11,962 nt of DNA from JAFGPF01 sp964409485 (GCA_964409485.1 CAYPDM010000050.1:1-11962); one strand, 5' to 3'; numbered from the stretch's first letter, positions 1-6,338 are shown. The notes: a model not told the origin generated them from the sequence alone. Numbers and translations: made by a program.

Positions 1-266
1 GTAATATAGGGATAAACGCCCATAGCCGCCACGCTGAACTGCTTCATGGCGCCCCCGCTGAACAGGTCGAGCATGCCCAGCAGGGCATTGCTTTCGAAAA
101 GCTGGTGCAGCGCGTCAAGGTTCACCCCCGGGAGGGGGACGTGCGCTATAAAGCGGAAGACTACCAGAATACCTACGGTAATCAGGATTCGGCGCCGGAG
201 GTCGGGCAGGCTGAAGGCATCTATCATGGCCTGCAGTAGTCTGGGTCTACTCGGCCTTTGCCGCAT
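1..266 (-). CDS. secY: Protein translocase subunit SecY, N-terminal part (runs off the left end)
   Basis: SecY is the pore-forming subunit of the SecYEG channel in the cytoplasmic membrane. Eighty-eight codons are present. The translation has the SecY N-terminal signature: an amphipathic stretch LPDLRRR (residues 20-26), first transmembrane segment around residues 27-45, the loop HVPLPGV (42-48), then the TM2a/plug region DLFSGGAMKQFS followed by GVYPYI. I place the start at the ATG whose first base is 266, because GAGGAGG lies 6 nt upstream and the residues LLQAMIDAF ahead of LPDLRRR look SecY-like. A downstream ATG at 227 has no Shine-Dalgarno sequence. The chosen start overlaps rplO by 20 nt, implying translational coupling. 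The position after rplO is the canonical end of the spc block. Identity is certain; the start is likely. Confidence 0.96.
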   Translation of the reverse strand, partial: MRQRPSRPRLLQAMIDAFSLPDLRRRILITVGILVVFRFIAHVPLPGVNLDALHQLFESNALLGMLDLFSGGAMKQFSVAAMGVYPYI

Positions 267-714
267 GCTTTACCTCCTCAACCGTGCCGCCGGCTGCTTC
301 TATCTTGGCCCTGGCCGCGGCTGAAAATTTGTGCGCCTTGATGGTAAGGGGACGGTCTATATCGCCATCGGCCAGAATCTTCACAGGGTATTTTAATGAT
401 TTAATAATACCTGACGCCACCAATTGTTCCGGCGTTACCTCGCTGCCGGAGTCGAACGCGTTAAGCGCGCCGACCTTGACGGTGCTGTACTCCGTCCGGA
501 AGATATTGGTAAAGCCGCGCTTCCGGGGGAGGCGCTGGATTAAAGGCAGCTGGCCGCCCTCGAAGCCGGGGCGCATCTTATAGCCGGCGCGGGACTTTTG
601 CCCCTTGCAGCCGCGCCCGGAATAAGTACCGCGGTTACTGCCGTCGCCGCGGCCTACGCGTTTGCTGGCTTTTCTGGAGCCCGGCGCCGGGGAAATGCTA
701 TTCTGTCTGACCAA
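247..714 (-). CDS. rplO: 50S ribosomal protein L15 (uL15)
   Basis: L15 is a late-assembling 23S rRNA-binding protein of the large subunit. The 155-residue product has the family's glycine- and basic-rich N-terminus: PAPGSRKASKRVGRGDGS (residues 9-26), then GRGCKGQKSRAG and RPGFEGGQLPLIQRLPRKRGF. The C-terminal half holds the usual fold, ending in VEEVKHAAKAE. The start is TTG at 714, supported by GGAGG at 721-725 with 6 nt spacing and by the normal distance to PAPGS. The gene overlaps rpmD upstream by 17 nt and secY downstream by 20 nt. Length is normal for the family. The stop is TAG. Confidence 0.97.
   Translation of the reverse strand: MVRQNSISPAPGSRKASKRVGRGDGSNRGTYSGRGCKGQKSRAGYKMRPGFEGGQLPLIQRLPRKRGFTNIFRTEYSTVKVGALNAFDSGSEVTPEQLVASGIIKSLKYPVKILADGDIDRPLTIKAHKFSAAARAKIEAAGGTVEEVKHAAKAE
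273..279 (-). promoter_or_regulatory. Shine-Dalgarno site for secY inside rplO
   Basis: GAGGAGG on the minus strand, 6 nt upstream of the ATG at 266. It lies within the last codons of rplO and decides the secY start in favour of the overlapping ATG. Confidence 0.8.
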
Positions 715-892
715 TCTCTTCCTCCACTTTTACCAGGTGTCTTACCTTGTTTATCATCCCTCTGACGGAGTTTGTATCTTCATGGACAACGCTCTGGTTA
801 AGCCGGTGAAAACCCAGAGATTTCAGGGTCCTCTTCTGGCTTTCTTCATAGCCGATGCCGCTTTTAATCCAGGTTACTTTAAGCTTGCTCAC
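698..892 (-). CDS. rpmD: 50S ribosomal protein L30 (uL30), bacterial short form
   Basis: L30 is a small large-subunit protein missing from some bacteria. The 64-residue product starts SKLKVTWIKSGIG, continues with the hallmark RTLKSLGFHRLNQSVVHED (residues 21-39) and ends with the conserved GMINKVRHLVKVEE helix. The start is GTG at 892, with AGGAG about 10 nt upstream inside the end of rpsE. It overlaps rpsE by 14 nt and rplO by 17 nt. Position between rpsE and rplO is the standard spc order. Stop is TAG. Confidence 0.96.
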   Translation of the reverse strand: MSKLKVTWIKSGIGYEESQKRTLKSLGFHRLNQSVVHEDTNSVRGMINKVRHLVKVEEEIGQTE

Positions 893-1409
893 TGGGTGCT
901 GTCTCCTCGGTGGTTACGGTCGCCTTGCGCTTGGAAATTTCATCCTTGGGAATTTTCAACTCGCTTAGCGCCTTAATGGTCGCCTTGGCAACGTTGATAT
1001 GGTTGGACGTGCCGAGCGATTTTGTGAGTATATCTTTAATTCCCACGGCCTCAAGTACCGCCCGGACGCTGCCGCCGGCGATAACGCCGGTACCCGGCGC
1101 CGCGGGTTTTAAGAGTACCCTGGCAGCCCCGAAGTCCGATGTAATTTCGTGCGGGATGGTACTCCCGATCAGAGGCACTTTTATTAAATTTTTCCTGGCT
1201 TGAGCCCCGCCTTTGCTTATGGCGGCAGGGACTTCATTGGCCTTGCCGATGCCCAGGCCGACATATCCTTCGCCATCGCCGGTTACCACCAGGGCGCTGA
1301 ACCGGAGGCGCTTGCCGCCTTTCATCACCTTGGCGACGCGGTTAACGTCGATGAGTTTATCGTTGAGATTAAGTTCGACCGGGTCAATCCGGCTTATAGG
1401 TTGTTTCAT
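879..1409 (-). CDS. rpsE: 30S ribosomal protein S5 (uS5)
   Basis: S5 is a small-subunit protein near the mRNA entry site that affects decoding accuracy. The 176-residue product shows the N-terminal double-stranded-RNA-binding domain: VAKVMKGGKRLRF (25-37), TGDGEGYVGLGIGKANEVP (43-61) and KGGAQARKNLIKVPL (66-80). The C-terminal domain has KPAAPGTGVIAGGSVRAVLE (101-120) and GTSNHINVAKATIKAL (133-148). A short tail rich in Glu, Thr and Ala closes the protein. The ATG at 1409 lies 20 nt after the rplR stop; its Shine-Dalgarno is weak (AGGT close to the ATG). It overlaps rpmD by 14 nt. Stop TAA. Confidence 0.98.
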   Translation of the reverse strand: MKQPISRIDPVELNLNDKLIDVNRVAKVMKGGKRLRFSALVVTGDGEGYVGLGIGKANEVPAAISKGGAQARKNLIKVPLIGSTIPHEITSDFGAARVLLKPAAPGTGVIAGGSVRAVLEAVGIKDILTKSLGTSNHINVAKATIKALSELKIPKDEISKRKATVTTEETAPSEQA

Positions 1410-1429
1410 CAGACCTGCATCGTCCTCTC

Positions 1430-1795
1430 TTAGAACTTAAGTCCACCCTTCCGGGCTGAATCCGCCAGGGCTTTTACCCTGCCGTGATATTTAAAACCGC
1501 CGCGGTCAAAGGCCACCAGGCCGATTCCTTTTTCGGTGGCGCGTTTGGCCAGCAGGGAACCTACCAGTTCCGCCCGGCCGGTCTTGGATTTTCCTTTAGA
1601 ATCATTTTTAATCTCCGTATCGAGGCTGGAGGCGGAGACCAGCGTATGCCCCTGTAAATCATCAATTACCTGGGCGTATATATGGTTCAGGCTGCGGAAA
1701 ATGCAAAGTCGCGGTCTGGAATCGCTTCCTTTAACCTTCTGCCTGACCTTGTAATGCCTTTTGCTGCGCGCTTCTCTGGTAGTTAATTTGCTCAT
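1430..1795 (-). CDS. rplR: 50S ribosomal protein L18 (uL18)
   Basis: L18 binds 5S rRNA together with L5 and joins it to the large subunit. The 121-residue product has the basic N-terminus (TTREARSKRHYKVRQK), the core RPRLCIFRSLNHIYAQVIDD, and the C-terminal pattern LLAKRATEKGIGLVAFDRGGFKYHGRVKALADSARKGGLKF seen in the family (motif FDRGGFKYHGRVKALAD). Length is normal. It starts with ATG only 5 nt after the rplF stop, with no strong Shine-Dalgarno of its own, so re-initiation after rplF is likely. Stop TAA. Confidence 0.98.
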   Translation of the reverse strand: MSKLTTREARSKRHYKVRQKVKGSDSRPRLCIFRSLNHIYAQVIDDLQGHTLVSASSLDTEIKNDSKGKSKTGRAELVGSLLAKRATEKGIGLVAFDRGGFKYHGRVKALADSARKGGLKF

Positions 1796-1800
1796 TATTA

Positions 1801-2349
1801 TTACCCGCCAACAACCTTACCGGCCTTGCCCGGTTTTAGATGCACCGTTTCCCCGGCGTATCTGATGCCCTTGCCTTTATAGGCATCCGGGGGGCGGATG
1901 GCCCTGATTTCGGCCGCCATCTCGCCGACGTCTTCTTTACTAATGCCGCTGACCTTAATCCGGTTGTTTCCTTCCACGGATAGGGTTAATCCCGGCAGCG
2001 GCTTTACCTCTACCGTGTGAGAAAAGCCGATGCGGATAACCAGATTATCGCCGACCTTCTCGGCTCGGTAGCCCACGCCGACTATATCCAGCGATTTTTC
2101 AAAACCCTTGGATACCCCCTCTACCATATTGGCCAGGAGGCTCCGAGTCAGCCCGTGGAAGGCGCGGTGTTTTTTACTCTCACTCGGTCGGTTCACCGTT
2201 ATAGTATTTCCCTCCAGGTTGATGAGCATTTCAGTGGGAAGAGAGCGGCTCAATTCCCCTCTGGGGCCTTTTACGGTAACACTCTCCCCCGCAATATTCA
2301 CCGTCACTCCGGACGGTATATCTATCGGCATTTTTCCTACTCTAGACAT
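1801..2349 (-). CDS. rplF: 50S ribosomal protein L6 (uL6)
   Basis: L6 is a two-domain protein near the factor-binding (sarcin-ricin) region of the large subunit. The 182-residue product begins MSRVGKMPIDIPSGV, carries KGPRGEL (27-33) in the first domain, HGLTRSLLANMVEGVSKGFEK linking to the second, and the diagnostic RPPDAYKGKGIRYAGE near the C-terminus. The ATG at 2349 has GGAG 6 nt upstream. There is a 19 nt gap after rpsH and 5 nt before rplR. Length is normal. Stop TAA. Confidence 0.98.
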   Translation of the reverse strand: MSRVGKMPIDIPSGVTVNIAGESVTVKGPRGELSRSLPTEMLINLEGNTITVNRPSESKKHRAFHGLTRSLLANMVEGVSKGFEKSLDIVGVGYRAEKVGDNLVIRIGFSHTVEVKPLPGLTLSVEGNNRIKVSGISKEDVGEMAAEIRAIRPPDAYKGKGIRYAGETVHLKPGKAGKVVGG

Positions 2350-2368
2350 CTGTTACTCCAGAAGTGAT

Positions 2369-2767
2369 TTACCATATATAACATAATAATTCGCCGCCGG
2401 AACTCTGGTGCCAGGCCTGTTGCCCCGTCTTAAGGCCGCTGGACGTGGAGACGATTGCGATACCCAGGCCGCCGTATACACGCGGTATCTCCTTCTTTTG
2501 CACGTATACTCTCAATCCCGGCTTGCTGACACGCTTCAATCCCGAAATGGCCGGCTTATTATCATCCATGTACCGAAGCTGTACTTTTATTACCCGGTGC
2601 GGCTTGCCCTTGACAACCTCGTAATCGGTGATGAAGCCTTCTTCTTTGAGGATTCTGGCGATAGAAAGCTTGATCTTAGAGGCGGGCACCAGGACGCTAT
2701 CATGCCTTACCATGATGGCATTTCTTATTCGGGTTAACATATCAGCGATTGGATCTGTGACTGTCAT
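2369..2767 (-). CDS. rpsH: 30S ribosomal protein S8 (uS8)
   Basis: S8 is a primary 16S rRNA-binding protein needed for central-domain assembly; in E. coli it also represses the spc operon, which is family knowledge and not shown here. The 132-residue product starts TVTDPIADMLTRIRNAIMVRH and ends with GGLGIAIVSTSSGL and GGELLCYIW, both diagnostic. The segment between these two, usually like MTDREAR, here reads KTGQQAWHQSS, a local departure from the common pattern. The ATG at 2767 follows the rpsN stop by 22 nt, with AAGGA about 9 nt upstream. Stop TAA. Confidence 0.97.
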   Translation of the reverse strand: MTVTDPIADMLTRIRNAIMVRHDSVLVPASKIKLSIARILKEEGFITDYEVVKGKPHRVIKVQLRYMDDNKPAISGLKRVSKPGLRVYVQKKEIPRVYGGLGIAIVSTSSGLKTGQQAWHQSSGGELLCYIW

Positions 2768-2789
2768 ACCTAATATTCCTTACTATATA

Positions 2790-2975
2790 TTACCAGCTGG
2801 ACTTCCTTACTCCCGGCAGCTTGGCTTCCAGCGCCAGTTTTCGGAAGCATATGCGGCATATACCGAACTTGCGTATATAAGCCCGGGGTCGCCCGCAAAG
2901 GGCACACCGGTGGTACTGCCGCACCGGATATTTAGCCGTGCGTCCGGCTTTAACTACTATCGACTTCTTGGCCAT
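2790..2975 (-). CDS. rpsN: 30S ribosomal protein S14, zinc-binding type (uS14, type Z)
   Basis: S14 sits in the head of the small subunit. At 61 residues this is the short zinc-ribbon form. The ligands are C24 and C27 (RCALCGRP) and C40 and C43 (GICRICFRK), followed by the family's end LPGVRKSSW. All four cysteines are present, so zinc binding is expected. The ATG at 2975 lies 2 nt after the rplE stop codon. The symbol rpsZ is also used for this type. Position between rplE and rpsH is canonical. Stop TAA. Confidence 0.98.
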   Translation of the reverse strand: MAKKSIVVKAGRTAKYPVRQYHRCALCGRPRAYIRKFGICRICFRKLALEAKLPGVRKSSW

Positions 2976-2977
2976 AA

Positions 2978-3529
2978 CTAACTCGCTCCATCCTTGGCGA
3001 AGGGCATCCCCAGTAATTCCAGCAGGTGTTTGCCGTCTTCGTCTTTTTCAGCCGTGGTGATAATGGATATTTCCATTCCTCTCACTTTATCTATTTTGTC
3101 ATACTCTATTTCCGGGAAGAGAATCTGCTCCCGGAGACCCAGCGTAAAATTGCCCCGGCCGTCAAAGGAATCCGGTGAGACCCCTTGGAACTCGTGCATA
3201 CGGGGCAGCACCGCATTAACCAGCTTGTCAAAGAAGTCATACATGCGTTCGCCGCGCAGCGTCACCATTATGCCGATGGGCATTCCCGTCCTCAACCGGA
3301 AAGCGGCGATGGACTTTTTAGCCCGGGTGATGACGGCGTGCTGTCCGGCGATGGCCACCAGGTCCTGTTCCGCCGCTTCCAGCGACTTGGCATTGGCGAT
3401 AGCTTCGCCCACGCCGATATTCAACACAATCTTTTCAAGGCGGGGTGCCTGCATGATATTTTTATATCCGCAGATTTCCATCAAGCGGGGCACAACCTCC
3501 TGGCGGTATTTTTCTTTAAGTCTGGCCAT
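2978..3529 (-). CDS. rplE: 50S ribosomal protein L5 (uL5)
   Basis: L5 binds 5S rRNA and contacts the P-site tRNA at the central protuberance. The product, 183 residues from the preferred start, shows MARLKEKYRQEVVP, the motif PRLEKIVLNIGVGEA, then RTGMPIGIMVTLRGERMYDFFDKL and GRGNFTLGLREQILFPEI, and ends with LLELLGMPF. I prefer the ATG at 3529 because family members usually begin MARLKEKY and GAGGTG lies 10 nt upstream. An in-frame TTG at 3538 would add three residues and overlap rplX by 8 nt, but its Shine-Dalgarno would be only 1 nt away. The preferred start follows the rplX stop by 1 nt. Stop TAG. Confidence 0.97.
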   Translation of the reverse strand: MARLKEKYRQEVVPRLMEICGYKNIMQAPRLEKIVLNIGVGEAIANAKSLEAAEQDLVAIAGQHAVITRAKKSIAAFRLRTGMPIGIMVTLRGERMYDFFDKLVNAVLPRMHEFQGVSPDSFDGRGNFTLGLREQILFPEIEYDKIDKVRGMEISIITTAEKDEDGKHLLELLGMPFAKDGAS

Positions 3530-3530
3530 T

Positions 3531-3842
3531 TTACTCAATCACCTCGCCGCAGGCGCGGCAGATTCTTACCCTGCGACCGTCTTCAAGTTTACGGTATCCG
3601 ATGCGCCCCGGCTTGTTGCACTTATCGCAGAGCAGCATGACGTTGGAAATATTTAAGGGCGCTTCCAGGTCTATAATACCCGCCTGTCTGACGGCTCCCT
3701 TGGCTTTTGAATGCTTTTTAATAAAATTGACACCTTCCACTATTACCTGCTTTTTCCTGGGATGGGCAAAGCGCACCTTTCCCTTTTTGCCCCTGTCCTT
3801 ACCCTTGATAACCAGTATGGTATCGTCCTTTTTTATTTTCAT
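3531..3842 (-). CDS. rplX: 50S ribosomal protein L24 (uL24), with C-terminal zinc motif
   Basis: L24 is an assembly-initiator protein of the large subunit near the exit tunnel. The 103-residue product has an N-terminal KOW motif (DDTILVIKGKDRGKKGKV, residues 6-23), the VEGVNFIKKHSK segment (35-46) and then a C-terminal ribbon with C72-x2-C75 and C95-x2-C98. These four cysteines look able to bind zinc, a feature found in many but not all bacterial L24 proteins. ATG at 3842 follows rplN by 13 nt with a modest Shine-Dalgarno. Stop TAA. Confidence 0.97.
   Translation of the reverse strand: MKIKKDDTILVIKGKDRGKKGKVRFAHPRKKQVIVEGVNFIKKHSKAKGAVRQAGIIDLEAPLNISNVMLLCDKCNKPGRIGYRKLEDGRRVRICRACGEVIE
3540..3545 (-). 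promoter_or_regulatory. Shine-Dalgarno site for rplE
   Basis: GAGGTG on the minus strand, inside the last codons of rplX. It is 10 nt from the ATG at 3529 but only 1 nt from the TTG at 3538, so it supports the shorter L5. Confidence 0.6.
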
Positions 3843-3855
3843 TGTTCTTCTGCCT

Positions 3856-4224
3856 TTATAAGACCTCTGGCGCCAGAGAGATAATTTTAGTATAATTTTT
3901 ATCCCGCAGTTCCCGGGCTACCGGACCAAAAATGCGGGTGCCCTTGGGTTCGTTTCTATCCGTTAAAATAACGGCGGCGTTTTCATCGAATTTAATATAA
4001 GAGCCGTCGGGGCGCCGGTAGGGGTGGGACGTGCGGACGACTACCGCCCGTACGACATCGCCCTTCCTGGTGCCGGCGTTGGGTATGGCCCGTTTGACGG
4101 ATGCTACGATAATATCTCCGACGTGCGCATATTTTCTCCGGGTACCGCCGAGAACGTTAATGCACATGATTTCACGGGCACCCGTGTTATCCGCTACTTT
4201 TAGCCTGCTCTGCATCTGAATCAT
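3856..4224 (-). CDS. rplN: 50S ribosomal protein L14 (uL14)
   Basis: L14 lies at the intersubunit surface and forms bridges with 16S rRNA. The 122-residue product is highly conserved: MIQMQSRLKVADNTGAREI at the start, VGDIIVASVKRAIP, KGDVVRAVVVRT, FDENAAVILTD and GTRIFGPVARELRDK toward the end. Length is exactly the usual. The ATG at 4224 lies 18 nt after the rpsQ stop, with only a weak GGTGAT-type ribosome site. It is the first gene of the classical spc block, yet nothing like a promoter is visible in the 18 nt gap. Stop TAA. Confidence 0.98.
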   Translation of the reverse strand: MIQMQSRLKVADNTGAREIMCINVLGGTRRKYAHVGDIIVASVKRAIPNAGTRKGDVVRAVVVRTSHPYRRPDGSYIKFDENAAVILTDRNEPKGTRIFGPVARELRDKNYTKIISLAPEVL

Positions 4225-4242
4225 GTCTGTATCACCACAATC

Positions 4243-4527
4243 CTAGTTTGTTATCTCCTGTGGCTTGATATCGGCAACTTCTCCCTTGGTTATTATCTCC
4301 GCCACCCGCCATCTCTTTAACCTGGAGGTGGGGCGGGTTTCTACAATCCTTACCGTATCTCCAACCTTGCTCTGGTTCTTTTCGTCATGAGCGTAATATT
4401 TAACGACTCTCCTGATGGTCTTCTTATAAAGCCGGTGATGTTTGGGCGTATCCACGGCGACGACCACGGTCTTGTCCATTTTATCGCTTACAACCTTACC
4501 GAACCTGGTCTTACGCTTTTCTTCCAT
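4243..4527 (-). CDS. rpsQ: 30S ribosomal protein S17 (uS17)
   Basis: S17 is an OB-fold primary binder of 16S rRNA. The 94-residue product contains GKVVSDKMDKTVVVAVD (residues 10-26), the HHRLYKKTIRRVVKYYAHDE segment and KVGDTVRIVETRPTSRLKRWRV, all diagnostic. The ATG at 4527 is 6 nt after the rpmC stop; AGGTAGGAT, overlapping that stop, supplies the ribosome site. Length is slightly above the minimum of the family because of a short C-terminal tail (KPQEITN). It is the last gene of the S10 block. Stop TAG. Confidence 0.98.
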   Translation of the reverse strand: MEEKRKTRFGKVVSDKMDKTVVVAVDTPKHHRLYKKTIRRVVKYYAHDEKNQSKVGDTVRIVETRPTSRLKRWRVAEIITKGEVADIKPQEITN

Positions 4528-4533
4528 AATATC

Positions 4534-4731
4534 CTACCTTATGCCCAGTTCTTTCTCCGTGATCAGGGTCTTGAGTCGGGCAATCTTCCTCTTAACCCTC
4601 CGTACTTCGCGGTGGTTTACCAGCTGCTTGGTGGCCAGGCGAAAGCGCAGGTTGAAAAGCTCCTGGTGGGTTTCTTCCAGTTGCTTCTTCAAATCGTCGG
4701 TGCCGAGGGCTCTAAATTCTTCCAGTTTCAA
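4534..4731 (-). CDS. rpmC: 50S ribosomal protein L29 (uL29)
   Basis: L29 is a small two-helix protein at the tunnel exit, part of the docking site for SRP and trigger factor (family knowledge). The 65-residue product shows the expected coiled-coil layout: LEEFRALGTDDLKKQLEETH, then ELFNLRFRLATKQL (the family's LFNLRFQ-type motif) and VRRVKRKIARLKTLI. The start is TTG at 4731 with GGGAG about 8 nt upstream, 12 nt after rplP ends. Stop TAG. Confidence 0.96.
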   Translation of the reverse strand: MKLEEFRALGTDDLKKQLEETHQELFNLRFRLATKQLVNHREVRRVKRKIARLKTLITEKELGIR

Positions 4732-4743
4732 TGCGATTACTCC

Positions 4744-5181
4744 CTACTTTGCCGATTCACCGCCTACGGTGACGCTTTCTCTTAATATAAATCTGGTCTT
4801 TAGCGGCAGTTTGTGGGCAGCCAGGCGTATTGCCTCCTGGGCTACCTTTTCACCGACTCCCGCCATTTCAAACATTACTTTGCCGGCTCTAACCACGGCT
4901 ACCCAGTGGTCCGGGGCGCCTTTACCGCTGCCCATGCGTGTTTCCGCCGCCTTCTTGCTGACCGGTTTGTCCGGGAATATGCGTATCCAGACCTTGCCTC
5001 CGCGGCGGATATGACGCGTAATGGCACGCCGGGCCGCCTCTATCTGGGCGCTGGTTAGCCAGGCCGATTCCATGGCCTGCAGGCCGTAATCGCCGAAGCC
5101 GATAACATTACCCGAGTTGGCTTTGCCGCGGCGGCGGCCTCTATGCGCTTTTCGGTATTTTACACGCTTAGGCTGCTGCAT
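4744..5181 (-). CDS. rplP: 50S ribosomal protein L16 (uL16)
   Basis: L16 is a large-subunit protein near the A-site tRNA and peptidyl-transferase region. The 145-residue product begins MQQPKRVKYRKAHRGRRRG, has GDYGLQAMESAWLTSAQIEAARRAI, the RIFPDKPVSKKAAETRMGSGKGAPDHWVAVV signature (key block RMGSGKG), and ends after LAAHKLPLKTRFI plus a short tail. The ATG at 5181 overlaps the tail of rpsC by 14 nt and has GGAAGAGGA in front of it, inside rpsC. Length is slightly above the usual. Stop TAG. Confidence 0.98.
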   Translation of the reverse strand: MQQPKRVKYRKAHRGRRRGKANSGNVIGFGDYGLQAMESAWLTSAQIEAARRAITRHIRRGGKVWIRIFPDKPVSKKAAETRMGSGKGAPDHWVAVVRAGKVMFEMAGVGEKVAQEAIRLAAHKLPLKTRFILRESVTVGGESAK

Positions 5182-6338
5182 TCTTGTCCTCTTCCTTCTC
5201 TGGCGTCACATCCGGTTCCGGTGCGGCGGCTTTAGCTTTAGTTGTCTTTTTTGCCCTGGGCTTGGCCGGTTTTTCTTCTACCGGCGCTTTCTCATCGGTT
5301 GTTTTGGTTGCGGCTGCTCGGGTGGTTTTCTTTGCCTTCGGCCTGGTTTTTTCCTCTTCGTCTTTGGCAGCCGGCGCTTTTTTAGTTGCCGTCTTAGCCG
5401 GCTTTGCTTTCGCTTTCTTAGTCGCTACCGCTTCGGCGGGTTTTTCTTCANNNNNNNNNNNNNNNNNNNNNNNNNNNNNNNNNNNNNNNNNNNNNNNNNN
5501 NNNNNNNNNNNNNNNNNNNNNNNNNNNNNNNNNNNNNNNNNNNNNNNNNNGCTGCCGCCTCGGCGGGTTTTTCTTCAACTATTTCAGGTGGAGCCACTTC
5601 GGCGGGTTTTTCTTCAGCTTTTTCAGGTGGAGCAGCTTCAACTGCCGCCTCGGCGGGTTTTTCTTCGGGGGCTGCCTCCTCCGGTTTTTCTTCTACCTCC
5701 GCTACCTTGAGTTCGGGCAGTATCTGCCCTTTGTATATCCATACCTTGACGCCGATGCGGCCCAGAGTGGTACGCGCCTCGGTGAAACCATAATCAATAT
5801 CTGCCCGCAGTGTATGCAGGGGGACCTGTCCCTGGTGTGAAGTCTGGCGGCGGGCAATCTCGGCGTTACCCAGTCGGCCGGCGCAGCTGACTTTTATGCC
5901 TTTGGCTCCTGCCTGCGTGGTGCGAAAGATAGCCTGTTTCATGGCGCGCCGGTAGGCTACCCGGCGTTCAATCTGCTCGGCTATCGACCTTGCCACCAGG
6001 TAAGCGTCCAGTTCCGGCTGGCGTATCTCCTGGATATTCAACCTTATTCTTTTCCCGATAAGCTTTTCGAGGTGTTGCCTCATTTCATCGACCCGCTGTC
6101 CGCCTCTTCCGATAACGATGCCGGGTCGGGCGGTATACAGGGTAATGGTGACATCTTTAGCCTGTCGGTCGATTTCAATCAGGGAGATGGCGGCTTCCGG
6201 GTACTTGGTGATAATCTCTTCCCGTAGCTTATTATCTTCCAGGACGAACTCGGCATAATGGGTGTCGCTGTACCACTTGGACTGCCAGTCTTTAATGATC
6301 CCAAGTCTGAAACCTATCGGGTGAACTTTATGACCCAA
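5168..6338 (-). CDS. rpsC: 30S ribosomal protein S3 (uS3) with long repeat-rich C-terminal extension, interrupted by an assembly gap
   Basis: S3 lies at the mRNA entry channel. The core spans residues 1-210: MGHKVHPIGFRLG, KH domain with GRGG at 77-80, YRRAMKQAI (129-137; basic residues matching those implicated in E. coli ribosomal helicase activity), and the C-terminal domain with RADIDYGFTEARTTLGRIGVKVWIYKG. After residue 210 the chain does not stop. It continues with EEKPAEA-type repeats to residue 262 at the gap. It resumes after the gap for 93 codons: one more EEKPAEA copy, a Lys/Ala/Thr/Pro-rich basic stretch and a short acidic end. The two halves are out of phase across the 100 Ns, so the true gap must be a multiple of three. 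Total is at least 356 residues, against roughly 210-240 in most bacteria. Start TTG at 6338, immediately after the rplV stop, with AGGAGGG 4 nt ahead. Overlaps rplP by 14 nt. Stop TAA. Confidence 0.94.
5433..5667 (-). repeat. Degenerate in-frame repeats coding EEKPAEA-type units in the S3 tail
   Basis: An 18-nt unit that codes EEKPAE on the minus strand occurs perfectly at 5433-5450, 5560-5577 and 5599-5616, with a near-perfect copy at 5650-5667 and a weaker one near 5677-5693. The visible spacings are 39 and 51 nt, both multiples of three. A second element, TTTCAGGTGGAGC on the plus strand, recurs at 5582-5594 and 5621-5633. The array is coding and extends an unknown distance into the N gap. 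Confidence 0.85.
5451..5550. other. Assembly gap of 100 Ns inside rpsC
   Basis: Exactly 100 Ns, the usual placeholder for a gap of unknown size. An identical 18-nt coding repeat abuts the left edge (5433-5450) and another copy lies 9 nt past the right edge (5560-5577), so repeat-induced assembly failure is the likely cause. The reading frame of rpsC can be continuous only if the real gap length is divisible by three. Confidence 0.98.

Noticed and set aside
2994..3656. Plus-strand open frame of 220 codons opposite rplE and rplX
   Set aside because: It spans two well-identified genes on the other strand and shows no family resemblance.
5433..5667. Repeat cluster considered as a CRISPR array or regulatory iterons
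   Set aside because: Repeats are short, unevenly spaced, in frame and encode a consistent peptide unit within S3; no cas genes or spacer-like structure are present.
5117..5710. Plus-strand frames rich in Phe, Leu and Arg around the N gap
   Set aside because: They are complements of the Lys/Glu/Ala-rich S3 tail and include undetermined bases.
5448..6338. rpsC read as a short S3 plus a separate small Lys/Ala-rich protein at 5168-5578
   Set aside because: Both pieces share the same EEKPAEA repeat and meet at the N gap. The second has no start codon or ribosome site visible after the gap. A single S3 with a gap of wrong length explains both.
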